A stretch of 26,492 nucleotides of DNA from Kiritimatiellia bacterium (GCA_007128275.1 SKXR01000241.1:1-26492); one strand, 5' to 3'. Numbered from the stretch's first letter, positions 1-7,286 are shown. Notes: generated by a model from the sequence alone, not told the origin. A program made the numbers and translations.

Positions 1-1320
1 GCGAACAAGATGGTGCCCGTGTTGTGCGGTTCGTCGTTGAAGAACAAGGGGGTACAGCCCCTGCTGGACGCGGTGGTGCAATATCTGCCTGCGCCGGTTG
101 ATGTGCCCGCGATCGTGGGTGTGCACCCGAAGGACGAGACCCCGTGCGAGCGGCATCCGGGCGATTTTGAGCCGCTGAGCGCGTTGGCGTTCAAGATCAC
201 CAACGATTCCTACATCGGTAAACTATTCTTTGTGCGGGTTTATTCCGGGGTGATGAAAAAGGGCATGAACGTATTCAATCCGCGGACGCGCAAGCGGGAA
301 CGGATCGGGCGCATTGTCATCTTGCACGCCAATCACCGGGAAGACGCCGAGGCCCTGTACTCGGGCGAAATCGGCGGGCTGGTCGGCTTGAAGCAGAGTT
401 CCACCGGCGACACGCTGTGTTCCGAGAATCAGCCGATCCTACTGGAATCCATCGAGTTTCCCGAGCCGGTCATTTCCATGGCTATCGAGCCGAAGACGCA
501 GGCGGACAAGGAATCCCTGCAATCGGCCCTTCAGGCGTTGGCCGACGAGGATCCCACATTCCGCATTTCGATGAACGAGGACACGGGACAAACCCTGATC
601 AGCGGAATGGGCGAGTTGCATCTGGAAATTTTGAAGGACCGCATGTTCCGTGAATTCAAGGTGAAAGCCAATGCAGGACGGCCCGTGGTGGCCTATCGGG
701 AAGGTATTCAGACCGACGGAAAAGGAGAATTTCTTTTTCAGCGAGAAATTGGTGGACACGGACAATATGGTCATGTGATAGTGCGTGTCGTTCCCCAAAC
801 CAGGGGGGCGGGCAACTGCATCTCGTTTGACGTGTCGCCCACGGTCATTCCGAACGAATTTCGTTCGGCGGTGAAAGAGGGACTGGAAGATGCATTGATC
901 ACAGGGGTGCTGGGAAACTATCCCTTGATCGATGTGGACGTGACGGTGGTGGGCGGCGGCTGTCATCCCGTGGATTCTACGGAAGTGGCGTTTCGCACGG
1001 CCGCAGTCATGGCCTTGCGGGAAGCGGTAAAGTCCGCTTCGCCGACGTTGTTGGAGCCGGTGATGGAGCTGGAAGTCATCACGCCCGACGAACACTTGGG
1101 CGATGTGCTCGGAGACATCAACGGGCGGCGCGGGCAGGTGCGCGAGATTGTGCCTCATGAAGGGGCGCAGATTATTCACGCGGACGTGCCGCTGGCGGAG
1201 TTGTTCGGTTATGCGACGGCGATTCGATCGCTGAGTCGCGGTCGGGCGAGCCATTCGATGCAGCCGAAGAGGTTTGAAGTGTTGCCGCCAACGATGCATG
1301 AAGCGATTTTAAATCGGTAG
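1..1320 (+). CDS. fusA: Elongation factor G, C-terminal part (5' end outside window)
   Basis: EF-G is the GTPase that drives ribosome translocation. The reading frame is open from base 1, so the gene is cut by the window edge; about 439 residues are present and the GTP-binding domain is missing. Visible parts in order are the end of the G-prime region (PVLCGSSLKNKGVQPLLDAV), domain II (ALAFKITND), domain III (EPKTQADKESL, then GMGELHLEI), domain IV (HGQYGHV, then HPVDSTEVAF) and domain V (GDVLGDINGRRGQV, PLAELFGYATAIRSLSRGRA). The domain IV loop reads GGGCHPVDST where typical EF-G has a DGSYHDVDSS-like sequence, a modest divergence. The stop lies 11 nt before rpsJ with no tuf gene between them, so fusA appears to be cotranscribed with the S10 cluster. 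Confidence 0.97.
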   Translation, partial: ANKMVPVLCGSSLKNKGVQPLLDAVVQYLPAPVDVPAIVGVHPKDETPCERHPGDFEPLSALAFKITNDSYIGKLFFVRVYSGVMKKGMNVFNPRTRKRERIGRIVILHANHREDAEALYSGEIGGLVGLKQSSTGDTLCSENQPILLESIEFPEPVISMAIEPKTQADKESLQSALQALADEDPTFRISMNEDTGQTLISGMGELHLEILKDRMFREFKVKANAGRPVVAYREGIQTDGKGEFLFQREIGGHGQYGHVIVRVVPQTRGAGNCISFDVSPTVIPNEFRSAVKEGLEDALITGVLGNYPLIDVDVTVVGGGCHPVDSTEVAFRTAAVMALREAVKSASPTLLEPVMELEVITPDEHLGDVLGDINGRRGQVREIVPHEGAQIIHADVPLAELFGYATAIRSLSRGRASHSMQPKRFEVLPPTMHEAILNR

Positions 1321-1331
1321 GAACAGTGAGT

Positions 1332-1640
1332 ATGAATGGACAACGAATACGTATCGGGTTGAAAGCCTTCGATCATCGGGTGCTTGACGTATCCACCGCC
1401 GACATTGTGGAGACGGCGAAACGCACGGGTGCTCGCGTGGCGGGCCCCATTCCGATGCCGACCAAGATTGAACGGTACAGCGTCAATCGCAGTCCGCACG
1501 TGGACAAGAAGTCCATGGAACAATTTGAGATTCGCACGCACAAGCGTTTGCTGGACATTATTAACCCCACCGCCCAGACCGTGGACGAGCTGAAGAAGCT
1601 CAATCTCCCCGCGGGCGTGGACATTACGATCAAGATTTAG
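1332..1640 (+). CDS. rpsJ: 30S ribosomal protein S10
   Basis: S10 is a 30S head protein that also acts in NusB-dependent antitermination. The product is 102 aa, the usual size, and matches the family throughout (QRIRIGLKAFDHRVLD at the N-terminus, NRSPHVDKKSMEQFEIRTHK in the middle, LPAGVDITIKI at the end). I chose ATG 1332 over the in-frame GTG at 1326. The family begins close to this Met, and the AGGAA at 1319-1323, which overlaps the fusA stop, sits 8 nt from ATG but only 2 nt from GTG. It is the first gene of the S10 cluster and directly follows fusA. An 80-nt gap with short repeats separates it from rplC. Confidence 0.97.
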   Translation: MNGQRIRIGLKAFDHRVLDVSTADIVETAKRTGARVAGPIPMPTKIERYSVNRSPHVDKKSMEQFEIRTHKRLLDIINPTAQTVDELKKLNLPAGVDITIKI

Positions 1641-1649
1641 GGACGGAAC

Positions 1650-1702
1650 GTGTCGCGCGTGGAGAGACGGCCATCTTTCCCTCGACACGGGACACGCGAC
1701 AC
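1650..1702 (+). promoter_or_regulatory. Possible stem-loop in the rpsJ-rplC gap
   Basis: An 8-bp perfect inverted repeat, gtgtcgcg (1650-1657) and cgcgacac (1695-1702), spans most of the rpsJ-rplC gap with a loop of about 37 nt. The 3' arm lies inside the heptamer repeat at 1683-1710. No T-run follows, so it is not an intrinsic terminator. It could affect rplC translation in the mRNA, but it may simply reflect the repeat's low complexity. Confidence 0.35.
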
Positions 1703-1710
1703 CCGATACA
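1683..1710 (+). repeat. Degenerate heptanucleotide tandem repeat upstream of rplC
   Basis: Four consecutive 7-nt units can be read: cgacacg, ggacacg, cgacacc, cgataca. The array ends 10 nt before the rplC start codon. It shares its 7-nt period and start-codon-proximal position with the arrays at 14568-14602 and 21237-21253, although the unit sequence differs. Confidence 0.6.
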
Positions 1711-1720
1711 GGGCAGGCAT

Positions 1721-2362
1721 ATGAATGGATTATTAGGCAGAAAAGTGGGCATGACCCAGGTGTTCGACGAGGCCGGGCGCCAGTCGAACGTGACCGCCAT
1801 CGCGGTGGGGCCCTGTGTGGTTGTGCAGGTCAAATCGAAGGAAACGGACGGGTACGCCGCCGTCCAGTTGGGTTTCGGCTCGCAGAAGAAACAGCGACTG
1901 ACCAAGCCGGCACTGGGCCATCTCGAAAAGGCGGGCGTGGAGCCCGTCCAGACCATTCGCGAATTCCCCTTGGACGAGGGCGAGGAGGTCAAGCCGGGCG
2001 ATACGGTGACGGCATCGATTTTTGAAGGCGTATCGCATGTGGACGTGATCGGAACCACCAAAGGGCGCGGGTTTCAGGGCGTCGTACGCCGGTACCGGTT
2101 CGGTGGCGGTCGCGCGACGCACGGATCGGGCACGCATCGTGGGCCCGGCTCCATCGGCATGAAAGTGTCTCCTGCGCGCGTGTTCAAGGGAAAGAAGATG
2201 CCCGGACACATGGGGAACGATCGCGTGACCGCGCAGAATTTGCGTGTGGTGCAGCTGCGCGGTGATGAAAATGTAATTCTCGTGGAAGGCGCTGTTCCGG
2301 GTCCGTCGGGCGGACTGGTCATGGTGCGTAAAGCGATCAAGAAGGCGGCGAAGGCGTCATGA
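1721..2362 (+). CDS. rplC: 50S ribosomal protein L3
   Basis: L3 is an early-assembly 50S protein that reaches toward the peptidyl transferase centre. The 213-aa product starts MNGLLGRKVGMTQVFDEAGR and carries the L3 core TKGRGFQGVVRRYRF, HRGPGSIGM and RVFKGKKMPGHMGNDRVT. The stretch after GSIG reads MKVSPARVF, so the glutamine found in this loop of the E. coli protein is not evident. The start ATG 1721 has only a weak AGG (1715-1717) upstream, and the sequence before it is heptamer-repeat DNA. The stop overlaps the rplD start (ATGA), so translational coupling to L4 is likely. Confidence 0.97.
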   Translation: MNGLLGRKVGMTQVFDEAGRQSNVTAIAVGPCVVVQVKSKETDGYAAVQLGFGSQKKQRLTKPALGHLEKAGVEPVQTIREFPLDEGEEVKPGDTVTASIFEGVSHVDVIGTTKGRGFQGVVRRYRFGGGRATHGSGTHRGPGSIGMKVSPARVFKGKKMPGHMGNDRVTAQNLRVVQLRGDENVILVEGAVPGPSGGLVMVRKAIKKAAKAS

Positions 2363-3003
2363 GCAAATTACCGGTAAAGAATGTGAAGGGCGAGAGCGCC
2401 GGGGAGTACGAACTCTCCGACAGCCTGCTCGTGTATGACAAGGGCTCGCAGGCGGTGCACGAAGCGATTGTGGCCTATCAGGCGAATCAGCGTGCGGGAA
2501 CGGCTTCGACCCTGGGCAAGGGCCAGGTCGCCGGGACCGGCGCCAAGCCGTGGAAGCAGAAGGGCACGGGCCGCGCGCGCGCCGGGTATCAGCAATCGCC
2601 GGTTTGGCGGGGCGGTTCGGTGGCGTTTGGACCCAAGCCGCGTTCCTTTCACCAGCAGCTCCCGCGCAAGACGGCGCGGCTGGCGTTTCGGCGCGCGTTC
2701 AGCGAGAAGGTGTCCGCCGGTCAGGTGATTGTCTTGGACGCGCTGGCGCTGGAGGCGCCGAAGACGAAAGCCATTGCGGAATTGCTCAAGAAATTTGATG
2801 CGCCGAAGGGCGCGGTGATTGTATTGGACGAGGCCAACGATTCGGTGCGGCTCTCGGCGCGGAACATACCGCGTGTGCATGTGACCACGGCGCACCATTT
2901 GAATGTGTTCGACGTGTTGCGGTATCCGCTCGTGCTGGTATCCCGGAAGGGCATGGACGTGTTGGTCGAGCGTCTGACGGATTCCGGAGGGAAGAAACGA
3001 TGA
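2359..3003 (+). CDS. rplD: 50S ribosomal protein L4
   Basis: L4 lines the polypeptide exit tunnel and in some bacteria represses its own S10 operon. The 214-aa product has the family hallmarks: the loop region GTASTLGKGQVAGTGAKPW followed by KQKGTGRARAGYQQSPVWRGG and FGPKPRSFHQQLPRKTARLA, then the Rossmann-like globular part ending DVLRYPLVLVSRKGMDVL. The start overlaps the rplC stop by 4 nt (ATGA), and its own stop overlaps the rplW start in the same way. Whether L4 autoregulation exists here cannot be judged, because the operon leader is not recognisable. Confidence 0.97.
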   Translation: MSKLPVKNVKGESAGEYELSDSLLVYDKGSQAVHEAIVAYQANQRAGTASTLGKGQVAGTGAKPWKQKGTGRARAGYQQSPVWRGGSVAFGPKPRSFHQQLPRKTARLAFRRAFSEKVSAGQVIVLDALALEAPKTKAIAELLKKFDAPKGAVIVLDEANDSVRLSARNIPRVHVTTAHHLNVFDVLRYPLVLVSRKGMDVLVERLTDSGGKKR

Positions 3004-3284
3004 AGGAAGCGCAGCACATTGTTAAGACGATTATTGTGACCGAAAAGGGCACGCGCCTGACGGAAAAGGAAAACAAGTACCTGTTCCGGGTGTTTGAGAA
3101 CGCCAACAAGGTGGAGATCAAGCAGGCCGTGGAACAGTTGTTCGGCGTGAAGGTGGAGAAGGTCAACACCATGCGCCGCAAGGGCAAGCTCAAACGTGAG
3201 CGCACCCAGAATTTTGGGCGGACGGCGGGCTGGAAGCGCGCGGTGGTCACGCTCAAGGACGGGGACACCATCGATTTGACCTGA
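3000..3284 (+). CDS. rplW: 50S ribosomal protein L23
   Basis: L23 sits at the tunnel exit, where trigger factor and SRP dock. The product is 94 aa, normal for the family, with the TEKGTRLTEKENKYLFRVF start region, an EIKQAVEQLFGVKVEKVNT core, the basic RRKGKLKRERTQNFGRTAGW loop and a C-terminal VVTLKDGDTIDL strand. Its ATG overlaps the rplD stop (ATGA at 3000-3003), which supports this start and implies coupled translation. A 16-nt gap leads to rplB. Confidence 0.96.
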   Translation: MKEAQHIVKTIIVTEKGTRLTEKENKYLFRVFENANKVEIKQAVEQLFGVKVEKVNTMRRKGKLKRERTQNFGRTAGWKRAVVTLKDGDTIDLT

Positions 3285-3300
3285 CGGGGAATTTTGAACC

Positions 3301-4128
3301 ATGCCGATTCGTAAATACAAGCCGTACACACCCAGCCGTCGCTCCATGACGGTCTCCACGTTTGAGGAGATCACGAAGGACAAGCCGGAGCGCTCGTTGG
3401 TGAAGAAGAAGAAGCAGAATGCCGGGCGCAACTCCGCGGGGCGGATCACGGTGCGTCACCGCGGTGGCGGGCATAAGCGTCAGCTGCGCGTGGTGGATTT
3501 CCGTCGCGACAAGTACGGGATTCCCGCGAACGTCGCCGCCATTGAATATGATCCGAATCGTTCCGCGCGGTTGGCGTTGTTGCACTATGCCGATGGCGAG
3601 AAGCGGTACATGCTGGCGCCGCTCGGTCTGCAGGTTGGCACGAAAGTGATGTCCGGACCGGAAGCGGAGCCGGAAGTCGGCAATTCGCTGCCGCTGTCCA
3701 AGATTCCGCTGGGGTTGCCCGTCCATAACTTGGAGCTCATACCCGGGCGCGGGGCGAAAGTCGTGCGGTCCGCGGGCCAATCCGCTCAGATTCTGGCGCG
3801 TGAAGGCGACTATGCGGACATTAAATTGCCGTCCGGCGAGATCCGGAAATTCCGTGTGACCTGCTATGCGACGATCGGGCAGGTCGGCAATGTGGAGCAC
3901 GAAAGCATCTCGTTGGGCAAAGCGGGACGCGCGCGCTGGAAAGGGCGTCGTCCGACGGTGCGCGGCGTGGCCATGAATCCGGTGGATCATCCGATGGGCG
4001 GCGGCGAAGGTCGTTCTTCGGGCGGGAGCCATCCGGTGTCGCCGTGGGGGCAGCTCTCGAAGGGCAAGCGGACGCGTCATAAGCGGAAAGCTTCGAATCG
4101 ATTCATTGTTAAGCGGAGGAAGAAGTAA
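3301..4128 (+). CDS. rplB: 50S ribosomal protein L2
   Basis: L2 is a universally conserved 50S protein needed for subunit joining and peptidyl transfer. The 275-aa product begins MPIRKYKPYTPSRRSMTVST and contains GRITVRHRGGGHKRQLRVVD, the SH3-like KKVVRSAG-type core and the C-terminal motif MNPVDHPMGGGEGR. The His that corresponds to the functionally important H229 of E. coli is kept (DHP); the next His of the E. coli DHPH motif is Met here, a variant I believe is common in other phyla. The basic tail GKRTRHKRKASNRFIVKRRK is intact. Confidence 0.97.
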   Translation: MPIRKYKPYTPSRRSMTVSTFEEITKDKPERSLVKKKKQNAGRNSAGRITVRHRGGGHKRQLRVVDFRRDKYGIPANVAAIEYDPNRSARLALLHYADGEKRYMLAPLGLQVGTKVMSGPEAEPEVGNSLPLSKIPLGLPVHNLELIPGRGAKVVRSAGQSAQILAREGDYADIKLPSGEIRKFRVTCYATIGQVGNVEHESISLGKAGRARWKGRRPTVRGVAMNPVDHPMGGGEGRSSGGSHPVSPWGQLSKGKRTRHKRKASNRFIVKRRKK

Positions 4129-4131
4129 ACC

Positions 4132-4416
4132 ATGTCCCGTTCGTTAAAAAAGGGTCCTTACATCGACGAGAAGCTCCAGAAAAAGGTGGAGCGGATGAAT
4201 TTGTCGGGTCAGAAACGTGTCATCAAGACCTGGGCGCGGCGGTCGATGATCGCCCCCGAGTTTGTCGGGCACACGTTTGCGATTCATAACGGCAAGAATT
4301 TCATCTCCGTGTTTGTCACGGAGAATATGGTCGGCCACCGGTTGGGCGAGTTTTCGCCGACCCGCACGTTCCGTCGGCATGGGTCGGCTACGGACAAGAC
4401 GGTGGCCTTGAAGTAG
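4132..4416 (+). CDS. rpsS: 30S ribosomal protein S19
   Basis: S19 is a 30S head protein that contacts S13 and the tRNA region. The 94-aa product starts MSRSLKKGPYIDEKLQKKVE and contains TWARRSMIAPEFVGHTFAIH and the C-terminal GHRLGEFSPTRTFRRHG motif, all typical. A purine-rich GGAGGAAG stretch overlapping the end of rplB supplies the ribosome-binding site 3 nt after the rplB stop. Unusually for this operon, 217 nt separate it from the next gene, rplV. Confidence 0.97.
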   Translation: MSRSLKKGPYIDEKLQKKVERMNLSGQKRVIKTWARRSMIAPEFVGHTFAIHNGKNFISVFVTENMVGHRLGEFSPTRTFRRHGSATDKTVALK

Positions 4417-4456
4417 GCGGCATGGCGATATTTTTTGGATTTTGTTAAAAACAGTA

Positions 4457-4485
4457 TTGGCAGATTGGTGAGCGGCGCGTAATAT
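4457..4485 (+). promoter_or_regulatory. Candidate internal sigma70 promoter for rplV and downstream genes
   Basis: TTGGCA (4457-4462, five of six matches to TTGACA) is followed after exactly 17 nt by TAATAT (4480-4485, four of six matches to TATAAT). It lies in the only long gap inside the S10 cluster. Transcription would begin near 4492 and leave a leader of about 140 nt before rplV. The hexamers and spacing are seen directly; promoter activity is inferred. Confidence 0.5.
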
Positions 4486-4519
4486 CCTCGCTTCACTTGT
4501 ATTCGCGAACGGGAAAGAT

Positions 4520-4608
4520 CCGGTTTGCGGGACGTCACAGCGGTTAAGCCGGCGGTAAACCGGTTGATTCCAGTCAGACGAGCGTGGGTGCGGTCTTTTT
4601 GTCGCGCC
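4520..4608 (+). promoter_or_regulatory. Structured leader region ahead of rplV
   Basis: Two stem-loops can be drawn in the 217-nt rpsS-rplV gap. The first pairs ccggtttgc (4520-4528) with ggtaaaccgg-side bases 4555-4563 over nine pairs including one G-U. It can be replaced by a small ccgg/ccgg hairpin (4549-4552 with 4560-4563). The second pairs ggtgcg (4587-4592) with cgcgcc (4603-4608) around a T-rich loop. No protein of useful length is encoded in the gap. An r-protein-binding or attenuating leader is possible but unproven. Confidence 0.35.
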
Positions 4609-4633
4609 GATCGCCACAGGAAATGTGTGCATT

Positions 4634-4996
4634 ATGGACGTAACAGCAACAGCTAAATTTGTGCGGATTTCGCCGACGAAAGTGCGTGATCTGACGCGGG
4701 CCATCCAGGGCAAGTCGGTTGACCAGGCGCTGCGCATCACCGAGTTCAACAAGCGTAAGGGCGCGTTTCTGGTGGGGAAGACGTTGAAGTCGGCGATTGC
4801 CAACGCGGAGAACAACGCGGCGCTGTCGGTCGAAGATTTATTTGTAAAGAAAGCCGTTGTGGACGGCGGGCCGATCATCAAGCGGTATCAGCCGGCGGCG
4901 CGCGGAATGGCGAAACCCATTCAGAAGAAGACCAGCCACATTTCGATCACGTTGACCGATGTGAAGCCGGTACGCTCTTCCGGGCGGACGGCATAA
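4634..4996 (+). CDS. rplV: 50S ribosomal protein L22
   Basis: L22 has a globular surface domain and a long beta hairpin in the exit tunnel, where macrolide-resistance changes occur. The 120-aa product has the family pattern: ATAKFVRISPTKVRDLTRAI near the N-terminus, then LKSAIANAENNAALSVEDLF, and the hairpin region IKRYQPAARGMAKPIQKKTS followed by HISITLTD. I prefer ATG 4634 to the in-frame GTG at 4625. AGGAAA at 4618-4623 is 10 nt from the ATG but only 1 nt from the GTG, and homologues start here. The preceding gap holds a candidate promoter. Confidence 0.95.
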   Translation: MDVTATAKFVRISPTKVRDLTRAIQGKSVDQALRITEFNKRKGAFLVGKTLKSAIANAENNAALSVEDLFVKKAVVDGGPIIKRYQPAARGMAKPIQKKTSHISITLTDVKPVRSSGRTA

Positions 4997-5011
4997 AGAA
5001 GGAGACAGGTT

Positions 5012-5656
5012 TTGGGTCAGAAAGTTAATCCGATTGGTTTGCGGGTAAGCGTCACGAAAAATTGGCGCTCGCGCTGGTTTGCCAACAAGAAAGAGTTCGG
5101 CAACCTGTTGCACGAGGATCAGGTGATCCGGGACATGGTCAAACGTCAATTGAAAGACGGCGCGATTGCCGAGGTGGCGATTGAGCGCTACGCGAACCGC
5201 GCCCGGGTGACACTGCATACGGCCCGGCCGGGGATTGTCATCGGCCGGAAAGGGGCGGACCTGGAGCGTTTGCGCGAGCAGATCGCCACGAAGACGAAAC
5301 GTGAAATTTACATAGAGATTCGCGAGGTCAAGAACGCGGACGTGAACGCGCAGTTGGTGGCGGAAGGGATCGCCAGCCAGTTGGAACGGCGGGTGTCGTT
5401 CCGGCGCGCGATGAAGCGCGCGATGCAGGTGGCCATGGAATTGGGCGCCGACGGCATCAAAGTCGGCGTGGCCGGCCGGTTGGGCGGCGCGGAATTGGCC
5501 CGGCGCGAGGAATACAAGGTAGGGAAAGTCCCGCTGCATACGCTGCGCGCGAATGTGGAGTATGGTTTTGCCGAGGCCAATACGGTGGCGGGCAAGATCG
5601 GGATTAAAGTGTGGATTTGCAAGAAACCGGAAGCGGTTGCGCAGGAATTGAGGTAG
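5012..5656 (+). CDS. rpsC: 30S ribosomal protein S3 (TTG start)
   Basis: S3 lies at the mRNA entry channel of the 30S subunit and has helicase activity together with S4 and S5. The 214-aa product begins GQKVNPIGLRVSVTKNWRSR, the invariant S3 N-terminus, which fixes the start at TTG 5012. A strong AAGGAG (4999-5004) stands 7 nt upstream and compensates for the weak codon. The KH domain carries the GRKG signature at residues 78-81. The C-terminal domain includes RVSFRRAMKRAMQVAMELGA, GADGIKVGVAGRLGGAE and TIAGKIGIKVWI-like sequence. It follows rplV by 15 nt. Confidence 0.96.
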   Translation: MGQKVNPIGLRVSVTKNWRSRWFANKKEFGNLLHEDQVIRDMVKRQLKDGAIAEVAIERYANRARVTLHTARPGIVIGRKGADLERLREQIATKTKREIYIEIREVKNADVNAQLVAEGIASQLERRVSFRRAMKRAMQVAMELGADGIKVGVAGRLGGAELARREEYKVGKVPLHTLRANVEYGFAEANTVAGKIGIKVWICKKPEAVAQELR

Positions 5657-5662
5657 ACGATC

Positions 5663-6079
5663 ATGCCGTTGATGCCCAAAAGAGTGAAGCACCGGAAAGT
5701 GCAGCGTGGGAGCCGCAAAGGAGTGGCTCAGACCGGTAACGCCATGGCGTTCGGAGAATACGGGTTGCAGTCGCTGGGCCGCGCCTGGATCACGAACATC
5801 CAGATTGAAGCGTGTCGTGTGGCCATTAATCGATCCATGAAGCGCAAAGGGAAGCTCTGGATTCGCATATTCCCGGACAAGCCGTATTCGAAGAAACCGC
5901 TTGAGGTGCGGATGGGCAAGGGCAAGGGCGCGGTGGAAGGCTGGGTGGCGGTGGTTAAGCCCGGTCGGATGATGTTTGAAATGGACGGCGTGCCGGAACC
6001 GATGGCGCGCGAAGCGATGAAGTTGGCGGCGTCCAAACTCCCGATCCGGACTCGGTTTGTGCAGCGGCACGCGCAGTAA
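5663..6079 (+). CDS. rplP: 50S ribosomal protein L16
   Basis: L16 organises the A-site side of the 50S subunit. The 138-aa product matches the family along its whole length: MPKRVKHRKVQRGSRKGVAQ, NAMAFGEYGLQSLGRAWITN, IEACRVAINRSMKRKGKLWI, IFPDKPYSKKPLEVRMGKGK and FEMDGVPEPMAREAMKLAAS. The VRMGKG arginine, hydroxylated in E. coli, is kept. The start at ATG 5663 is supported by GAGG (5650-5653) overlapping the end of rpsC; the Met at 5672 is an alternative. The rpsC-rplP gap is 6 nt. Confidence 0.97.
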   Translation: MPLMPKRVKHRKVQRGSRKGVAQTGNAMAFGEYGLQSLGRAWITNIQIEACRVAINRSMKRKGKLWIRIFPDKPYSKKPLEVRMGKGKGAVEGWVAVVKPGRMMFEMDGVPEPMAREAMKLAASKLPIRTRFVQRHAQ

Positions 6080-6097
6080 GAGGTGGGAACCCGATTT

Positions 6098-6301
6098 ATG
6101 AAGATCAAGGAAATCAAAGACCTGACGCCCGAAGAACTGCGTCATCAGTACGAAGAGACATCGAAGGAGTTGTTCAACCTGCGGGTGCAGCAGGCGACGG
6201 GACAATTGGAACGGCCCTCGCGCCTTCGTGAATTGCGCCGTTCGCTGGCGCGCATGCTGACGGTTCAGAACGAGCGCAAGCAGAAAGAGGCGAAAGCGTA
6301 A
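6098..6301 (+). CDS. rpmC: 50S ribosomal protein L29
   Basis: L29 is a small helical hairpin protein near the tunnel exit, beside L23. The product is 67 aa, the normal length: MKIKEIKDLTPEELRHQYEE, then SKELFNLRVQQATGQLERPS and LRELRRSLARMLTVQNERK. ATG 6098 is preferred to the in-frame GTG 6083 because family members begin at MK-x-EI and an AAGAGGTGG element (6078-6086) precedes it. Its TAA shares one base with the rpsQ ATG (TAATG), a sign of coupled translation. Confidence 0.95.
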   Translation: MKIKEIKDLTPEELRHQYEETSKELFNLRVQQATGQLERPSRLRELRRSLARMLTVQNERKQKEAKA

Positions 6302-6576
6302 TGGCAACAACGGTTGATACCAGTCGAAGATTGCGGAAACAGCGTGACGGTCGCGTGGTAAGCGCGAACATGGACAAGACCATCGTGGTGCTCGTAGAGC
6401 GCCGCGTCCGACACGGGCTGTATGGCAAGGAACTCAAGAAATCAAAGCGATATCACGCGCACGACGAGAAGAACGAGGCCAGCGTGGGGGATCGGGTTCG
6501 GATCATGGAGACCCGTCCACTCAGCAAGCTGAAGCACTGGCGCCTCTCGGAAATCATCGAGCGGGCCGAGTCGTAA
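6301..6576 (+). CDS. rpsQ: 30S ribosomal protein S17
   Basis: S17 is a primary 16S rRNA-binding protein with an OB fold. The 91-aa product has the family core RRLRKQRDGRVVSANMDKTI, VLVERRVRHGLYGKELKKSK, KRYHAHDEKNEASVGDRVRI and METRPLSKLKHWRLSEIIER. A short N-terminal MATTVDTS segment precedes the core. Its start overlaps the rpmC stop by one base. The order rpmC-rpsQ-rplN is the canonical S10/spc junction. Confidence 0.97.
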   Translation: MATTVDTSRRLRKQRDGRVVSANMDKTIVVLVERRVRHGLYGKELKKSKRYHAHDEKNEASVGDRVRIMETRPLSKLKHWRLSEIIERAES

Positions 6577-6597
6577 CGCGTAAGGAAACGTGAACGT

Positions 6598-6963
6598 ATG
6601 ATTCAGATGCAAACCAGATTGGATGTCGCCGACAATACCGGCGCACAGTCCCTGCAGTGTATTCGCGTCCTCGGACAGCGCAAACGGTATGCGCATGTGG
6701 GCGACGTGATCAAGGTCTCTGTCAAAGAGGCGCAGCCGCGGGGCATGGTCAAGAAGGGCGAAGTGCATCGCGCGCTGATCGTCCGGACGAAGGACGCGAT
6801 CCGTCGCAGCGACGGCAGCATCCTGCGTTTTGATCACAACGCCGCGGTTATCGTGGACGAGCAGATGAATCCGCGCGGTAGCCGCATCTTTGGGCCGGTG
6901 GCGCGTGAACTGCGCGAAAAGAATTTCATGAAGATCGTATCGCTGGCTCCCGAGGTAATCTGA
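6598..6963 (+). CDS. rplN: 50S ribosomal protein L14
   Basis: L14 sits on the 50S interface and forms an intersubunit bridge; it is also the docking point of the silencing factor RsfS. The 121-aa product reads MIQMQTRLDVADNTGAQSLQ, CIRVLGQRKRYAHVGDVIKV, VKKGEVHRALIVRTKDAIRR and ends FGPVARELREKNFMKIVSLA, all diagnostic. An AAGGAAA ribosome-binding site lies in the 21-nt gap after rpsQ. The TGA overlaps the rplX ATG (TGATG), implying coupling. Confidence 0.97.
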   Translation: MIQMQTRLDVADNTGAQSLQCIRVLGQRKRYAHVGDVIKVSVKEAQPRGMVKKGEVHRALIVRTKDAIRRSDGSILRFDHNAAVIVDEQMNPRGSRIFGPVARELREKNFMKIVSLAPEVI

Positions 6964-7280
6964 TGAAGCTTAAGAAGAAAAACAGATCGCAGAAGGCGCT
7001 GCATATTAAGAAGGGCGATATGGTCTTGGCCATTTCCGGCGAAGACGCGGGCGGCGGAAAGCCCGGCAAGGTGTTGCAGGTGCTTCCGAAAGAGGCGAAG
7101 GCGATTGTGGAGGGGTACAACTACGTCAAGAAACACATGCGCAAGACCCAGGACAACCCCACGGGTGGGATTGTCGAGAAGGAAGCCCCGATGCATGTGT
7201 CGAAATTAAAGAAGGTCGAGGATGATGCCGCCAAGCCGGCGAAGAAGAAAGCCTCGGTGAAAGCGGAAAAGGCAACGTAA
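6963..7280 (+). CDS. rplX: 50S ribosomal protein L24 with basic C-terminal tail
   Basis: L24 starts 50S assembly and lies near the tunnel exit. The 105-aa product has the KOW domain HIKKGDMVLAISGEDAGGGK, GKVLQVLPKEAKAIVEGYNY and VKKHMRKTQDNPTGGIVEKE. After the usual end (PMHVSKLKKV) a Lys/Ala-rich tail of about 20 residues follows (EDDAAKPAKKKASVKAEKAT), like the low-complexity extensions on S11 and L17 in this operon. Start and stop context: TGATG overlap with rplN, then 6 nt to rplE. Confidence 0.95.
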   Translation: MKLKKKNRSQKALHIKKGDMVLAISGEDAGGGKPGKVLQVLPKEAKAIVEGYNYVKKHMRKTQDNPTGGIVEKEAPMHVSKLKKVEDDAAKPAKKKASVKAEKAT

Positions 7281-7286
7281 ACGATC

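Noticed and set aside
439..1299. Long open frame on the minus strand opposite fusA
   Set aside because: It is the antisense of a highly conserved EF-G frame; its composition (His/Arg rich) and lack of any family motif mark it as a shadow of a GC-rich gene.
4430..4445. Possible intrinsic terminator after rpsS (T-run atattttttgg)
   Set aside because: No stable GC-rich hairpin directly precedes the T-run.
4838..6310. 490-codon open frame on the minus strand across rplV-rpsC-rplP-rpmC
   Set aside because: It spans four conserved r-protein genes read from the other strand and has shadow-type composition with no recognisable domain.
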